A stretch of 64,000 bases of DNA from Candidatus Yaniella excrementavium (GCA_019115865.1 DXCT01000104.1:1-64000), one strand, 5' to 3'. Positions 16,802 to 28,056 are shown, counted from the first letter of the stretch. Notes: generated by a model not told the origin, from the sequence alone. Translations and numbers: made by a program.

Positions 16802-16876
16802 AGGTTTAGCCTAACGAATACTACGGATGGGAGTAGTTTAGACTGGTGGGCGATGATTGGATCTGAAAGGGGACGC

Positions 16877-17113
16877 ATGGCAACGCTGAGTGCGACCGAG
16901 CAGCAGATGCTGGAGTTTGAAAAACGCTCCTGGCATTATGTTGGCGCGAAGGAGCGGGATATTTCCGATACCTTTGGTATGACACCGACCCGGTATTATC
17001 AGAAGCTTGCCCGTCTGATTACTACCGAGCGTGCCTATGCTTATGCACCGATGTTAGTTGAGCGCTTGTTGCAATCACGGTCTACCGTGCAGCGGGCGGA
17101 GGGTGTTGCATAG
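16877..17113 (+). CDS. DUF3263 domain protein
   Basis: 78 residues from the ATG at 16877, with AAAGGGG upstream. It is a compact helical protein with the actinobacterial DUF3263 pattern (FEKRSWHYVGAKERDI...YYQKLARLI), which resembles a helix-turn-helix. The function of the family is unknown. An in-frame ATG at 16853 would add eight residues; it has a -10-like TAGACT (16839-16844) eight bases before it, so a second, leaderless start is conceivable. The stop codon shares one base with the next gene's GTG, so the two are coupled. This gene pair is a common actinobacterial arrangement. Confidence 0.85.
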   Translation: MATLSATEQQMLEFEKRSWHYVGAKERDISDTFGMTPTRYYQKLARLITTERAYAYAPMLVERLLQSRSTVQRAEGVA

Positions 17114-17781
17114 TGAGTCAGGAATCTTCTGAGCAAAAATATGCACACGATCGTTTTGACGATGTCGAGCCGTATACGACCCAGCAAGGCGCGCATCGCA
17201 AAGATTTTGCGCTGCCCAAAGGAAGTGGTCATCTCAATGCCATCATCCTTGCTGGCGGTGTCGCGCTGGCCATCGGTGTTGGCTCGTTCTTGTGGCTGCT
17301 GCCTTCTGATTTACTGAACCAGGCGGGCACGACACCAGAAGAAACCATCAGTGAAACAGTTGAAGATGAACCGCAGGATCCCGAAGAAACCGTTGAACCA
17401 GAGGACGTAGTCGAGCCCGAGTCAACGGCTGAAGACGACGGGCCAGAGTCGTTCGAATCTGTAGACCCTGATGAAACCACAGGTGCCTCAGAGATGGACG
17501 AAGCCGAATCTGATGAACCGGTGGACTATGAGGCCCCAATAGGGGTCTACAATGCTTCTACTGTTCAGGGTCATGCAGCATCGGTTGCTCAGGAACTCGG
17601 TGGAGCCGGCTTTAATGTTCCGGTTGCCGACAATTGGAGCGGAGCTGTCCCAGCCTCGGACACGGTGTATTTCTCTGATAACGAAGCGACAGCGAACGCC
17701 GTAGCGGAGGAACTTGGAGCAACGGCAATCTATGAGCCCTCAGTTGAAGGTGTCGTCGTAGTGTTGACGGGTAGTTCATAA
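17113..17781 (+). CDS. LytR C-terminal domain membrane protein
   Basis: 222 residues. A cytosolic N-terminus of about 40 residues is followed by one transmembrane helix (about 42-63), a long acidic Glu/Pro-rich linker (about 70-135), and an extracytoplasmic LytR_C domain (about 140-220: IGVYNASTVQGHAASVAQEL...VVVVLTG). LytR_C domains accompany LytR-CpsA-Psr wall-glycopolymer ligases, but here the catalytic LCP domain is absent, so it may be a wall-binding or regulatory accessory. The GTG start overlaps the DUF3263 stop by one base. Confidence 0.8.
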   Translation: MSQESSEQKYAHDRFDDVEPYTTQQGAHRKDFALPKGSGHLNAIILAGGVALAIGVGSFLWLLPSDLLNQAGTTPEETISETVEDEPQDPEETVEPEDVVEPESTAEDDGPESFESVDPDETTGASEMDEAESDEPVDYEAPIGVYNASTVQGHAASVAQELGGAGFNVPVADNWSGAVPASDTVYFSDNEATANAVAEELGATAIYEPSVEGVVVVLTGSS

Positions 17782-17792
17782 AACTTTAGCTA

Positions 17793-17836
17793 CTTGCACT
17801 CAAGTGCCCCGAGTGCTAAAAATAGTGTTAGCACTC
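17793..17836 (+). promoter_or_regulatory. groEL promoter with CIRCE (HrcA operator) and an extra half-site
   Basis: CTTGCACTC (17793-17801), nine bases, then GAGTGCTAA (17811-17819) matches CIRCE (TTAGCACTC-N9-GAGTGCTAA) in 16 of 18 arm positions. A third, perfect half-site TTAGCACTC follows at 17828-17836. The promoter TTGCAC (17794-17799) - N17 - TAAAAA (17817-17822) is covered by the operator, so HrcA should block RNA polymerase until heat stress. Confidence 0.85.
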
Positions 17837-17888
17837 TCTGGGCGTGACTGCCAAAGCATGCTCGGAGGATTACCTCACCATAAGATGA

Positions 17889-19625
<1,737 letters not shown>

Positions 19626-19665
19626 GGCTGGTGCCTTAGCTGCTTGAGGATCGCGAGATCGTCTG

Positions 19666-19703
19666 CTCACCCCCGGTCACATCGACCGGGGGTGAGTGCT
19701 TTA
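19666..19703 (+). terminator. terminator after groEL
   Basis: A 13-bp perfect stem, CTCACCCCCGGTC (19666-19678) with GACCGGGGGTGAG (19684-19696), has a five-base loop and a short T-run (tgcttt) behind it. Confidence 0.8.
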
Positions 19704-19776
19704 ACTGACCAGATGCTTCTATTTTCAAGAGCTTCGGCACCAGATAAGATGTTCCAGTAGGTCAGAAAGGAACGTC

Positions 19777-20694
19777 GTGGGAAAATTGCTTCGTACCGTC
19801 CGAAACTTGACGGTCACAGCTGGTGCTATTGGGGCAGCCGGAGTGTGGTACCGGAAGCGTGCTGAACGATTGCTATCACTCCGAGCCCAGACCGTGTTAG
19901 TCACCGGCGCTGGCTCTGGCATTGGACGCCTTCTGGCTATCGGCTCGGCACAACGGGGTGCTGCCCACGTGGTCGTATGGGATATCAACGAAGACGCAGC
20001 TCACGGGGTTGCACAAGAAATTCTCAACTTGGGAGTCGAAGCATCTTATGACGTCGTTGATGTAACGAAGGACGAGTCAGTAGATGCCGCAGGTGAGGCG
20101 GTCCGTAGCCGGATTGGTAGTATCGATTTCTTGGTGAACAACGCAGGTGTTGTTACTGGAAAAGCATTCCTTGAGCAGCACCATGAAGACGTGGAACATA
20201 CCTTCCAAGTCAATGCTCTAGCGTTATATCGTGTGACGCGTCAATTTCTTCCTGGCATGTTGACCAACCGGTTTGGTTCTGTAACGGTCATTTCGTCCGC
20301 AGCTGCGTTTACTGGCGTCGCCCGTCAGACCGATTATGCCGCATCGAAGTGGGCAGCTTATGGATTCACCGAGTCGCTACGAGCCGAGATGCGGCACCAG
20401 GGCCACAATATCCATACCTTATCAGTGCACCCATTCTATGTTGCTACCGGTATGTTTAAAGGTGCTAGTTCTCCAAATGCGCTGCTACCAATTTTGGAGG
20501 CGACATACGTCGCCGACCAGATATTCCGCGCACTGGAAGCAGGAAAACGCCAGCTCGTGATGCCAGCCAGTGCGTCTGTCGCCAAATGGTTGAACATACT
20601 TCCCGTACCGCTCGCTGATCAATGTCGAGATCTGTTTGGGATCAATTCGACTATGGACCGCTTCGTTGGACGTGACCCAGACCTTGCGAACTAA
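19777..20694 (+). CDS. short-chain dehydrogenase/reductase (SDR)
   Basis: 305 residues. An N-terminal hydrophobic stretch (about 8-25) may tether it to the membrane. A classical SDR core follows: cofactor loop TGAGSGIG (43-50), NNAG at 121-124, and the catalytic S174, Y187 and K191 (YAASK). The D69 in WDIN suggests NAD rather than NADP. The pattern resembles retinol-dehydrogenase-like or lipid-acting SDRs; the substrate is unknown. The start is GTG at 19777 with GAAAGGA upstream. The stop interlocks with the convergent gene's stop (CTAA, 20691-20694). Confidence 0.85.
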   Translation: MGKLLRTVRNLTVTAGAIGAAGVWYRKRAERLLSLRAQTVLVTGAGSGIGRLLAIGSAQRGAAHVVVWDINEDAAHGVAQEILNLGVEASYDVVDVTKDESVDAAGEAVRSRIGSIDFLVNNAGVVTGKAFLEQHHEDVEHTFQVNALALYRVTRQFLPGMLTNRFGSVTVISSAAAFTGVARQTDYAASKWAAYGFTESLRAEMRHQGHNIHTLSVHPFYVATGMFKGASSPNALLPILEATYVADQIFRALEAGKRQLVMPASASVAKWLNILPVPLADQCRDLFGINSTMDRFVGRDPDLAN

Positions 20695-21623
20695 CTTAGC
20701 GGTTTGCCCCGTCGCGGGTAGAGCTCGGACATCAGGTTCCGCCTTGCAGGTCGCTCCCAGCGTTTTCGACCGGTGTGAGTGTTAAATATTGGGTTTTGCG
20801 CTAGCATGCCGCGGATGAATTTTTCTCGGCCGGCTACGAAATCTTCGTCGCTGACTTTCTGAAAATCTTTGCGTACACCGTCACGATAGCGCTGATAGGC
20901 CCCACTGGAACGTGCCAAAACCTCGAGGTCTGCGTCGATGAGCACTTTGCCACCGGAATCCTCCTCAATGGGATCATGCGTGAACGTCAGTCGGATCAAT
21001 CTTCCGGTTTCTAAAATTTCCGGCCCGGGGACCCCCAGTTCTGGTAGCACGCGTTCGGCAAGTCGAGCAGAGTCTTCTTCGTCCTGTCCTGGCGGATGCA
21101 TTGGGTCGGCACGATAGATGGCATCATGGAACCACGCCGCAAGTTTTACGGCACGGGGGAATGGTCCCATAGATTCGCCCTGACGTTCGAGATACTCGAT
21201 GTTTTTGAGCACTGACATCAGGTGCGTTAGGTCGTGATAGTGCCGATGGTCTTCATCCCAGCGTTCCAATAGGGCATCGCATATCGGGTCACGCTCGAGT
21301 TCCGACGTACTGGGAAAGAGTCGGGAAAAACGTTGATGCAGAATTTTTTCGAGTTTAGAAGACCGCTCTGCTGCCGTAATGCGCAATCCTGATTTGACCA
21401 GGCGGCGAACCAGTTCGGAGCCGGATACTTCCTGTGCTCCGGCAGCGACAAGATCTTCGTACATACTGACTGGAACGTCGTAGTGGTCCCCATCAAAAGC
21501 ATTGGGTGCAATCCCGGTTGCACGAGCAAAAGCGTGCAGTTCTTCCAGTGACTCATCAGACACTAGGTGGGAGAACACGGTGCCGTATGCTGGCCACCGT
21601 GCGGGATCGATCAATACGGCCAT
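20691..21623 (-). CDS. DUF4031-HD domain fusion protein
   Basis: 310 residues with two parts. Residues 1-80 are a DUF4031 domain (AVLIDPARWPAYGTVFSHLVSD, FDGDHYDVP), usually a free-standing small protein. Residues 95-300 are an HD-type metal-dependent phosphohydrolase, with H130-D131/H134 and the WFHDAIY motif (H166-D167) followed by conserved acidic positions (DEEDSARLAE, LIDADLEVLA). It presumably hydrolyses a phosphate ester or nucleotide, with DUF4031 adding a binding surface. The Shine-Dalgarno AGGAG is well placed. It is a single gene. Confidence 0.8.
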   Translation of the reverse strand: MAVLIDPARWPAYGTVFSHLVSDESLEELHAFARATGIAPNAFDGDHYDVPVSMYEDLVAAGAQEVSGSELVRRLVKSGLRITAAERSSKLEKILHQRFSRLFPSTSELERDPICDALLERWDEDHRHYHDLTHLMSVLKNIEYLERQGESMGPFPRAVKLAAWFHDAIYRADPMHPPGQDEEDSARLAERVLPELGVPGPEILETGRLIRLTFTHDPIEEDSGGKVLIDADLEVLARSSGAYQRYRDGVRKDFQKVSDEDFVAGREKFIRGMLAQNPIFNTHTGRKRWERPARRNLMSELYPRRGKPLS

Positions 21624-21696
21624 TCTCCTAGCCTACCCACCAAACCCTCCACCTCGTGTGATTCTGGGCATCGAGGTGAAAGGTTGATGTCGTTTG

Positions 21697-21987
21697 CTAG
21701 CCGCGGAACATGGCTGCGTTCGCCTGTTCGGTGGATTCGTATTGCTGACCGGCATGCTGCATGGCGTCGCGAATAGAACGAAGTGATTCTTCAACGCGCT
21801 GTTGTGTGCCGCGCCATTCGGTGACAACCACCTGGAAATTTGAAGAAGCCTGGCCCACCCAGGACTCTTGTAATTGTCGCAGTTGAGCATCCATGCTGTT
21901 GACCTCGGCCTGGATCCGATCTGCTGTGGACTGGACCCCATTTGCCTTGGCGAAAAGTTCCTGAACATCGATTTGAATACGGGCCAT
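21697..21987 (-). CDS. WXG100 family (ESAT-6-like) protein
   Basis: 96 residues, with the two-helix hairpin pattern and central W-x-G turn (W43-V-G45) of the WXG100 superfamily, plus regularly spaced hydrophobics. Such proteins are exported as helical-hairpin dimers by type VII (ESX/Yuk) secretion systems. The ATG at 21987 follows TAGGAGA. No EccC/YukB ATPase, partner gene or LXG toxin is in the window, so it is an orphan here. It lies 105 bases after the histidine kinase gene on the same strand and might be co-transcribed. Confidence 0.85.
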   Translation of the reverse strand: MARIQIDVQELFAKANGVQSTADRIQAEVNSMDAQLRQLQESWVGQASSNFQVVVTEWRGTQQRVEESLRSIRDAMQHAGQQYESTEQANAAMFRG

Positions 21988-22092
21988 GATAGTTCTCCTA
22001 GATAGCTGGGAAATCACGTACTGTGATCCGGTCTGGCCAGCATAGGAGCTGCCAGCTTCTAGAGGGCTGAGACACCATCCAGCTGTGGACAA

Positions 22093-23655
22093 CTACTGGT
22101 CAGCAGGATCATCTGTGGAGAAATCCTCATCGCTGTCATCGTCATCGGCACTTGGATCCAGCGGATGATAAGGCAGTCGGACAACCATGGTTGCTCCGCC
22201 GCCGCGAGTTTCCTCGTGTCGAACGCTACCTTTATGTTGGCTTACGATACCGGCAACGATAGCTAGACCGAGCCCGCTGCCGCCGGTGTCTCGGTGGCGC
22301 GAAGTATCGGCACGGTAGAAACGCTGGAAGATCTTTTCTGCGTCTTCCTCGGAGATCCCTGGACCGTGGTCGCGGATCTTGATGACCGATTGAATGCTAC
22401 TAGTGGTCGCGCCCTCCGTCGTGCCAGGTGTGGCCTCTTCGGTTCCAACCGCGATTTCAATGTCGGTATCCTCCGGAGTGTAGCGCAGCACGTTTGTCAT
22501 CAGATTTGAAATCACTTGACGAAGCCTGTTTGAGTCGCCGAAGGTTGGTGCAGGTTGCGGACCCGACTCGCCATCTAACCCGGTCAGGGTGATGCTTCGG
22601 CCTTGTGCGGTGGCACGGGTATCGACGACCAGATCTGAAGCTAGGCCCAACAGGTCGATGGGTTTTGACTCCAGTGTGCGTTGCTCGTCCAATCGTGCAA
22701 GCGTCAGGAGGTCCTCTACCAGTTGAGTCATGCGCTTGGCCTCTGACTCGATGCGGCCCATAGCAGTGCCAACGTCGTCTTTGGAAGACAGTGCTCCGTG
22801 ACGATAGAGTTCAGAAAAACCACGAATGGTTACCAGCGGTGTACGAAGCTCGTGGGATGCGTCCTGGACGAAACGCCGCATTCGCTCTTCGGACTCTTCA
22901 TTGGCACGGAAAGCGATTTCGATGTGTGCCAACATGGCGTTCAGGGAACGGGACAGGCGGCCGACCTCGGTGTCTGGAGCTCCGGATGGAACACGTTTCG
23001 ACAGGTCACCCGCGGCGATACCCGCTGCTGTGCGTTCCACTCGGTTGAGTGGGCGGAACGCCGTGGTTACGAGCCCGTAGGCGATCATCGTGACCACCAG
23101 GGTCGCTAAGAAACCGATGGTGATAACCAAGGTGGTTACGCGTTCTACAGAGCGTTCCACAGGGTCCATGGGCAAGGCAATGGCCACGGTGCCACCATCG
23201 GACTCTAAGCGGTAGATCTGGACTCGCCATTGACTTTGCGGGTCGTTTTGGCCAGGCACCTCAAAGGAGGAAGAGCCGTGTTCTGCTGCTTGCTCAGCGG
23301 TGAGGCGTTGAAGGTCAGGAATATCAGAACCCTCGGTGTGAATACGGGACACGAGGTTGCCCTCATTATCCCAGGATTCGCCGTAAAACCGCACGATGGT
23401 TTGTTGGAAACTTCCGGTATCATAGGGACCCGCTGACCCCATGGACGTCAGAAACATTGACACGTTGTGTCGGCTGGTGAAGATGTCCTCATCAATCTGG
23501 CGGACGAGCTCTTGTCGGTACAGTGAAGCCGTTAGGAGCGCAGTTGTGGCCACGGTCAAAGCCATCAATACGCCGGTGATAAGCGTGAGTTGAGTTCGTA
23601 GTGACGTGGCTTGCCAGGTGCGGACTATCCACTGCAGCGGTTTGGGTGTGGCCAT
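22093..23655 (-). CDS. sensor histidine kinase (HAMP, HisKA, HATPase_c)
   Basis: 520 residues: a first transmembrane helix at about 22-46, an extracytoplasmic sensor of about 120 residues, a second helix at about 172-197, HAMP (about 197-250), HisKA with the phosphorylated H268 in SHELRTPL, and a HATPase domain with N-box (SNLMTNVLRY), G1 (DHGPGIS) and G2 (GGSGLGLAI) motifs. An acidic tail ends the protein. It is the membrane partner of the response regulator encoded ten bases upstream. The layout is like the mycobacterial TrcS/TcrY group. The signal is unknown. Confidence 0.93.
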   Translation of the reverse strand: MATPKPLQWIVRTWQATSLRTQLTLITGVLMALTVATTALLTASLYRQELVRQIDEDIFTSRHNVSMFLTSMGSAGPYDTGSFQQTIVRFYGESWDNEGNLVSRIHTEGSDIPDLQRLTAEQAAEHGSSSFEVPGQNDPQSQWRVQIYRLESDGGTVAIALPMDPVERSVERVTTLVITIGFLATLVVTMIAYGLVTTAFRPLNRVERTAAGIAAGDLSKRVPSGAPDTEVGRLSRSLNAMLAHIEIAFRANEESEERMRRFVQDASHELRTPLVTIRGFSELYRHGALSSKDDVGTAMGRIESEAKRMTQLVEDLLTLARLDEQRTLESKPIDLLGLASDLVVDTRATAQGRSITLTGLDGESGPQPAPTFGDSNRLRQVISNLMTNVLRYTPEDTDIEIAVGTEEATPGTTEGATTSSIQSVIKIRDHGPGISEEDAEKIFQRFYRADTSRHRDTGGSGLGLAIVAGIVSQHKGSVRHEETRGGGATMVVRLPYHPLDPSADDDDSDEDFSTDDPADQ

Positions 23656-23665
23656 GTAGCGGGAA

Positions 23666-24373
23666 TTAGCGTTTGTCTAAGGTGCGCAGCAGATACCCGA
23701 CACCGCGTTTGGTGTGGATCATTTTCGGTCGGTCGCCAGTATCAATTTTACGGCGCAGGTACGAAATATACGATTCCACAATCGAAGCGTCGCCGTTGAA
23801 GTCGTACTCCCAGACGTGATCCAAGATCTGTGCCTTTGAAAGCACACGGTTGGGGTTCATCATCAAGTACCGTAACAGTTTGAACTCAGTGGGGGACAGG
23901 TCAATGATGTCTCCGTCGCGGCGTACTTCGTGAGCATCATCGTCCAGTTCTAGATCATCGACAACCATGATCGCTTCGTCATCCTCTGCGGGGGCGGTAC
24001 GGCGAAGAACCGCGCGAATACGGGCTACGACCTCGTCGAGACTGAAGGGCTTGGTGACGTAGTCATCGCCACCCACGGTGAGACCGGTAACTTTATCTTC
24101 GGTCTCATCACGCGCGGTCAGGAAAACGACCGGGAAGTGGCGACCGGTTGCACGCAGTTTACGGGTTACTGAGAACCCGTCCATATCAGGCAACATGACG
24201 TCGAGTACCGCCAGATCGGGATTATGTGCTTCGGCTGCTTCAAGTGCTTCACGACCATTGGAGGCAGCGATCACATCGAAACCGGCGAACCGCAGTGAAG
24301 TGGAAAGCAGTTCGCGGATGTTTGGCTCGTCATCAACGACTAAGAGTTTTGCTTCATAAGATTGGGACGTCAT
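23666..24373 (-). CDS. OmpR-family response regulator
   Basis: 235 residues: a receiver domain (about 9-122) with the acidic pocket D14/D15, phospho-acceptor D58 (AVLDVMLPDMDG), T-loop (FLTA) and the conserved KPF lysine, then a winged-helix DNA-binding domain (about 135-232, ending in KRGVGYLLR). It is activated by the kinase encoded immediately downstream and controls target promoters not identifiable here. First gene of the regulator-kinase pair. Confidence 0.95.
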   Translation of the reverse strand: MTSQSYEAKLLVVDDEPNIRELLSTSLRFAGFDVIAASNGREALEAAEAHNPDLAVLDVMLPDMDGFSVTRKLRATGRHFPVVFLTARDETEDKVTGLTVGGDDYVTKPFSLDEVVARIRAVLRRTAPAEDDEAIMVVDDLELDDDAHEVRRDGDIIDLSPTEFKLLRYLMMNPNRVLSKAQILDHVWEYDFNGDASIVESYISYLRRKIDTGDRPKMIHTKRGVGYLLRTLDKR

Positions 24374-24430
24374 ACCTCTATTGTAAAAAAACTAACCTGA
24401 GAGGCAGCTGTGCGTTTGCTGTGTGCGTTG

Positions 24431-24682
24431 CTAGGAACGTTGCCGACGGCGTCGCACCATGATGTTCCCTACGAGTGCTACAAGGATCAAAATGAAACCG
24501 GTAGGGAAGGCAAGTAACGCTAGCCAGAACAGCCAGACTGCCGGTGTGACACCGGTGAAGTAGTAGATCAGCACCCCTACGAGCGCCAGAAACGATACCA
24601 CCACGATCGCCACCCCGAGCCACAGCACAGCGGCGATCCAGGTCGGGGTCACGTCGATATTCTTGTGGTCATATGTGGTCAT
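24431..24682 (-). CDS. small two-TM membrane protein
   Basis: 83 residues: a short polar N-terminus (MTTYDHKNIDVTP), two transmembrane helices (about 16-42 and 48-74) and a basic end (RRRRQRS), so both termini are probably cytosolic. I do not recognise a named family. The ATG at 24682 has no Shine-Dalgarno; a -10-like TAGAAT (minus strand, 24690-24695) ends seven bases before it, which suggests a leaderless mRNA. It is monocistronic, divergent from csp. Confidence 0.65.
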   Translation of the reverse strand: MTTYDHKNIDVTPTWIAAVLWLGVAIVVVSFLALVGVLIYYFTGVTPAVWLFWLALLAFPTGFILILVALVGNIMVRRRRQRS

Positions 24683-24746
24683 GGAGGGTATTCTACGCTT
24701 GCAGCACAGGATGACGTTCATTGCGAAGAACGGCGCCAAATGGCGT

Positions 24747-24851
24747 TATACTTGCCTGGTATAGGCTTTTGGGGTTCCCGTAACCGCACCCGGATGGTGT
24801 GTGACGGGAACCCTTTGTGAATGACGTACCTGACAAAGGAAATGACCACAC
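24747..24851 (+). promoter_or_regulatory. csp promoter and leader with a 10-bp hairpin
   Basis: A -10-like TATACT (24747-24752), with a second candidate TATAGG (24760-24765), precedes a leader of about 80-95 bases. Within it GGGTTCCCGT (24772-24781) pairs perfectly with ACGGGAACCC (24804-24813) around a 22-base loop, followed by ttt. It could act as an attenuator or a temperature-sensitive structure for the cold-shock mRNA; both roles are inference. Confidence 0.5.
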
Positions 24852-25235
24852 ATGCCAACCGGCAGAGTAAAATTTTACGATCATAATAAAGGTTTCGGGT
24901 TTATCACCACCGATGACGGCGATGACATACATTTGCCGGAATCAGCCTTGCCCGCCGGCGTCACCCAGCTTCGTCCGGGTACTCGTGTTGAGTTCGGCAT
25001 TGCGGATTCCCGTCGCGGGCCGCAGGCACTCTCGGTGGAACCGATAGATAAGCTTCCGTCAGTGGTTCGCGCCACGAGACCCAAAGCCCAGGACATGGCC
25101 GGCATCGTTGACGATTTAATTCGGATGCTTGATTCGGCTTCCAGTGGGCTACGTTCTGGCCGTTACCCGGCTTCTAAGCAGGCCGAGCAGATGGCCACCA
25201 TCATGAGAAGGGTGGCTGATGCATTTGATGCATGA
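24852..25235 (+). CDS. cold-shock domain protein with C-terminal extension
   Basis: 127 residues. The first ~67 form a cold-shock domain with RNP1 (KGFGFI) and a shortened RNP2-like segment (DIHLPESAL), so it should bind single-stranded RNA or DNA. The remaining ~60 residues form a helical extension (MAGIVDDLIRMLDSASSGLRSGRYPASKQAEQ in part) typical of a second class of actinobacterial CSPs. The gene has a long structured leader. It overlaps the DUF3027 gene by 17 bases, so the two are co-translated. Confidence 0.9.
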   Translation: MPTGRVKFYDHNKGFGFITTDDGDDIHLPESALPAGVTQLRPGTRVEFGIADSRRGPQALSVEPIDKLPSVVRATRPKAQDMAGIVDDLIRMLDSASSGLRSGRYPASKQAEQMATIMRRVADAFDA

Positions 25236-25872
25236 AACTGAAGAAGATCCTGGTCTGGCAACCGAGCAAGTGCGGGCCACCTTCGGACCGCCGCGTACGG
25301 TGAGTCGAAAGCCGAGAGTTGATCCCGCACTGGCCGAAGCAGGCGACATCGCTCGTTCCGCGCTCACCGATTTCGCTGACGACGCAGAAATTGGTGACCA
25401 CATTGGTGTTGTTGCCGATGATGAGCGCGTGGTAACCCACCGCTTCGCCTCAAAGGTTCGAGGCTATGGCGGCTGGGAGTTTTTCACGACACTGGCCCGG
25501 GCACCGCGTTCCAAGGTTATTACCGTGTGCGAATCCGGTATGCTGCCAGGCGAAAATTCCATCCTTGCTCCCGCATGGGTGCCCTGGATGGATCGAGCGT
25601 CCGAAGAAGAGCGCATCCGGCTTGACGCCATTGCCGCAGGCGAGGACCCTGCCAAAGCGCTCGCGGAGGCCGGCTATGGGCAGGCCGACGAAACTGAAGC
25701 CGTAGAGGAGTCTGCGGCGGCACCACAGCAGCAAGCTGAGGACGTTACAGAAAAGAATAAGCAGGCACGCCGTGCAGCCAAGCGTCGGCGGGCAAAGCAG
25801 AAAGCCGTGCGCCAGAAAAAGAACAAGAAATCTGACGGCCCGTCAAAGGGCGCTGACGCCTCGAAACATTAA
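25219..25872 (+). CDS. DUF3027 domain protein
   Basis: 217 residues. The centre matches actinobacterial DUF3027: ALTDFADDAEIGDHIG, then YGGWEFFTTLARAPRSKVITVCE, then LAPAWVPWMDR. The C-terminal ~50 residues are extremely Lys/Arg-rich (ARRAAKRRRAKQKAVRQKKNKK), suggesting nucleic-acid or ribosome contact. Function unknown; the gene usually follows a cold-shock-type gene, as here, hinting at an RNA-related role. I keep the ATG at 25219; the overlap with csp makes the exact start uncertain. Confidence 0.85.
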   Translation: MHLMHETEEDPGLATEQVRATFGPPRTVSRKPRVDPALAEAGDIARSALTDFADDAEIGDHIGVVADDERVVTHRFASKVRGYGGWEFFTTLARAPRSKVITVCESGMLPGENSILAPAWVPWMDRASEEERIRLDAIAAGEDPAKALAEAGYGQADETEAVEESAAAPQQQAEDVTEKNKQARRAAKRRRAKQKAVRQKKNKKSDGPSKGADASKH

Positions 25873-25894
25873 GGCTCAAGGGTGTCTTGAACAT

Positions 25895-25949
25895 ACTGGT
25901 GGCTGTTGGTTTGCAGTTCTTAGTGCAGATCAACAGCCACCAGTCTTTT
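25895..25949. terminator. bidirectional terminator between DUF3027 and serC
   Basis: ACTGGTGGCTGTTG (25895-25908) pairs with its perfect complement (25931-25944), and ctttt follows on the plus strand. It serves two convergent genes. Confidence 0.8.
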
Positions 25950-25961
25950 AGCTCGGAAGTT

Positions 25962-27095
<1,134 letters not shown>

Positions 27096-27324
27096 TTAGC
27101 AGAAGGTGGCAGGTTACTGATCTATTGTGGACCGTCACAGGTGTGTTTCTCCATAATAAGCCGTCATATGAACAGCTTTCTGGGCATAATGTGGTCAATT
27201 CGACAGCCCTTCGCGAAAGGGTGTTGATAAGTTCTCGTGCCGGCCTGGTCGGATACGTATGATAAGTGTGGATTATGGAGTCCAGCGGCACTGAGGTCGC
27301 AGCGCAGATGAAGGAACGTGGGCA

Positions 27325-28056
27325 GTGGTAGATCTAATCGATACAACTGAAATGTACTTACGCACCATCTATGAATTGATGGAAGAAGGTATCGCGCCGT
27401 TGCGTGCACGAATTGCCGAGCGTCTGGAACATTCTGGCCCCACGGTGTCGCAGACAGTGGCACGGATGGAGCGTGACGGGTTGTTGCATGTTGCATCGGA
27501 CCGTCGGTTGGAGCTGACCGAAGAAGGCTTGAATGCTGCGGCTACGGTCATGCGGAAGCATCGCTTGGCGGAACGACTTCTTGCAGATGTGATTGGTTTG
27601 GACTGGCCTTATGTGCATGATGAGGCATGCCGGTGGGAGCATGTCATGAGCGACCAAGTGGAAGCTCGGCTTATGGTTCTACTGGATTCCCCTTCGAACT
27701 CGCCATTCGGTAACCAGATTCCATTGCTCGAGGAGCTCGGTGGCCCCACAACAGGACTTGAACCCGCTGCATATGAGGGCGAGCCCCTGACGGTTGCGTT
27801 GGAGCAGTCGGGCAATTTTGAAGTAAAGGTACTGACCGAAGCAATTCAGACAGACCCAGAGCTGCTGACACAGTTTGCCGCAGCGGGTATCCAGCCCGGT
27901 GCAGTATTAGCCGCAGAGTCATCCGACGGGTATGTTGCTGTGCGCACGATTGAGCGCGGCCCACAGCTTCCCGGAGATGTCGAGGATTTCTCCGATCTAG
28001 GGCTTGAGATTTCTGAGGACACTGCCGCGCATGTTCGAGTTGTTCGAGTCAAGTAA
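27325..28056 (+). CDS. dtxR: DtxR/IdeR-type iron-dependent repressor
   Basis: 243 residues: N-terminal winged helix (1-73), dimerisation domain (74-140) and a C-terminal SH3-like/FeoA domain (about 150-243). All metal ligands of diphtheria DtxR are present with the same numbering: M10, C102, E105 and H106 at the primary site, and H79, E83 and H98 at the ancillary site. C102 distinguishes iron sensors from manganese-sensing MntR. It should repress iron-uptake genes, and may activate storage genes, when Fe(II) is plentiful. The start is GTG at 27325. Confidence 0.93.
   Translation: MVDLIDTTEMYLRTIYELMEEGIAPLRARIAERLEHSGPTVSQTVARMERDGLLHVASDRRLELTEEGLNAAATVMRKHRLAERLLADVIGLDWPYVHDEACRWEHVMSDQVEARLMVLLDSPSNSPFGNQIPLLEELGGPTTGLEPAAYEGEPLTVALEQSGNFEVKVLTEAIQTDPELLTQFAAAGIQPGAVLAAESSDGYVAVRTIERGPQLPGDVEDFSDLGLEISEDTAAHVRVVRVK

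Noticed and set aside
16800..16820. DtxR-like GTTTAGCCTAAC between ung and DUF3263
   Set aside because: Only about 12 of 19 consensus positions fit, and the TAGGCT part is better explained as the -10 box of ung.
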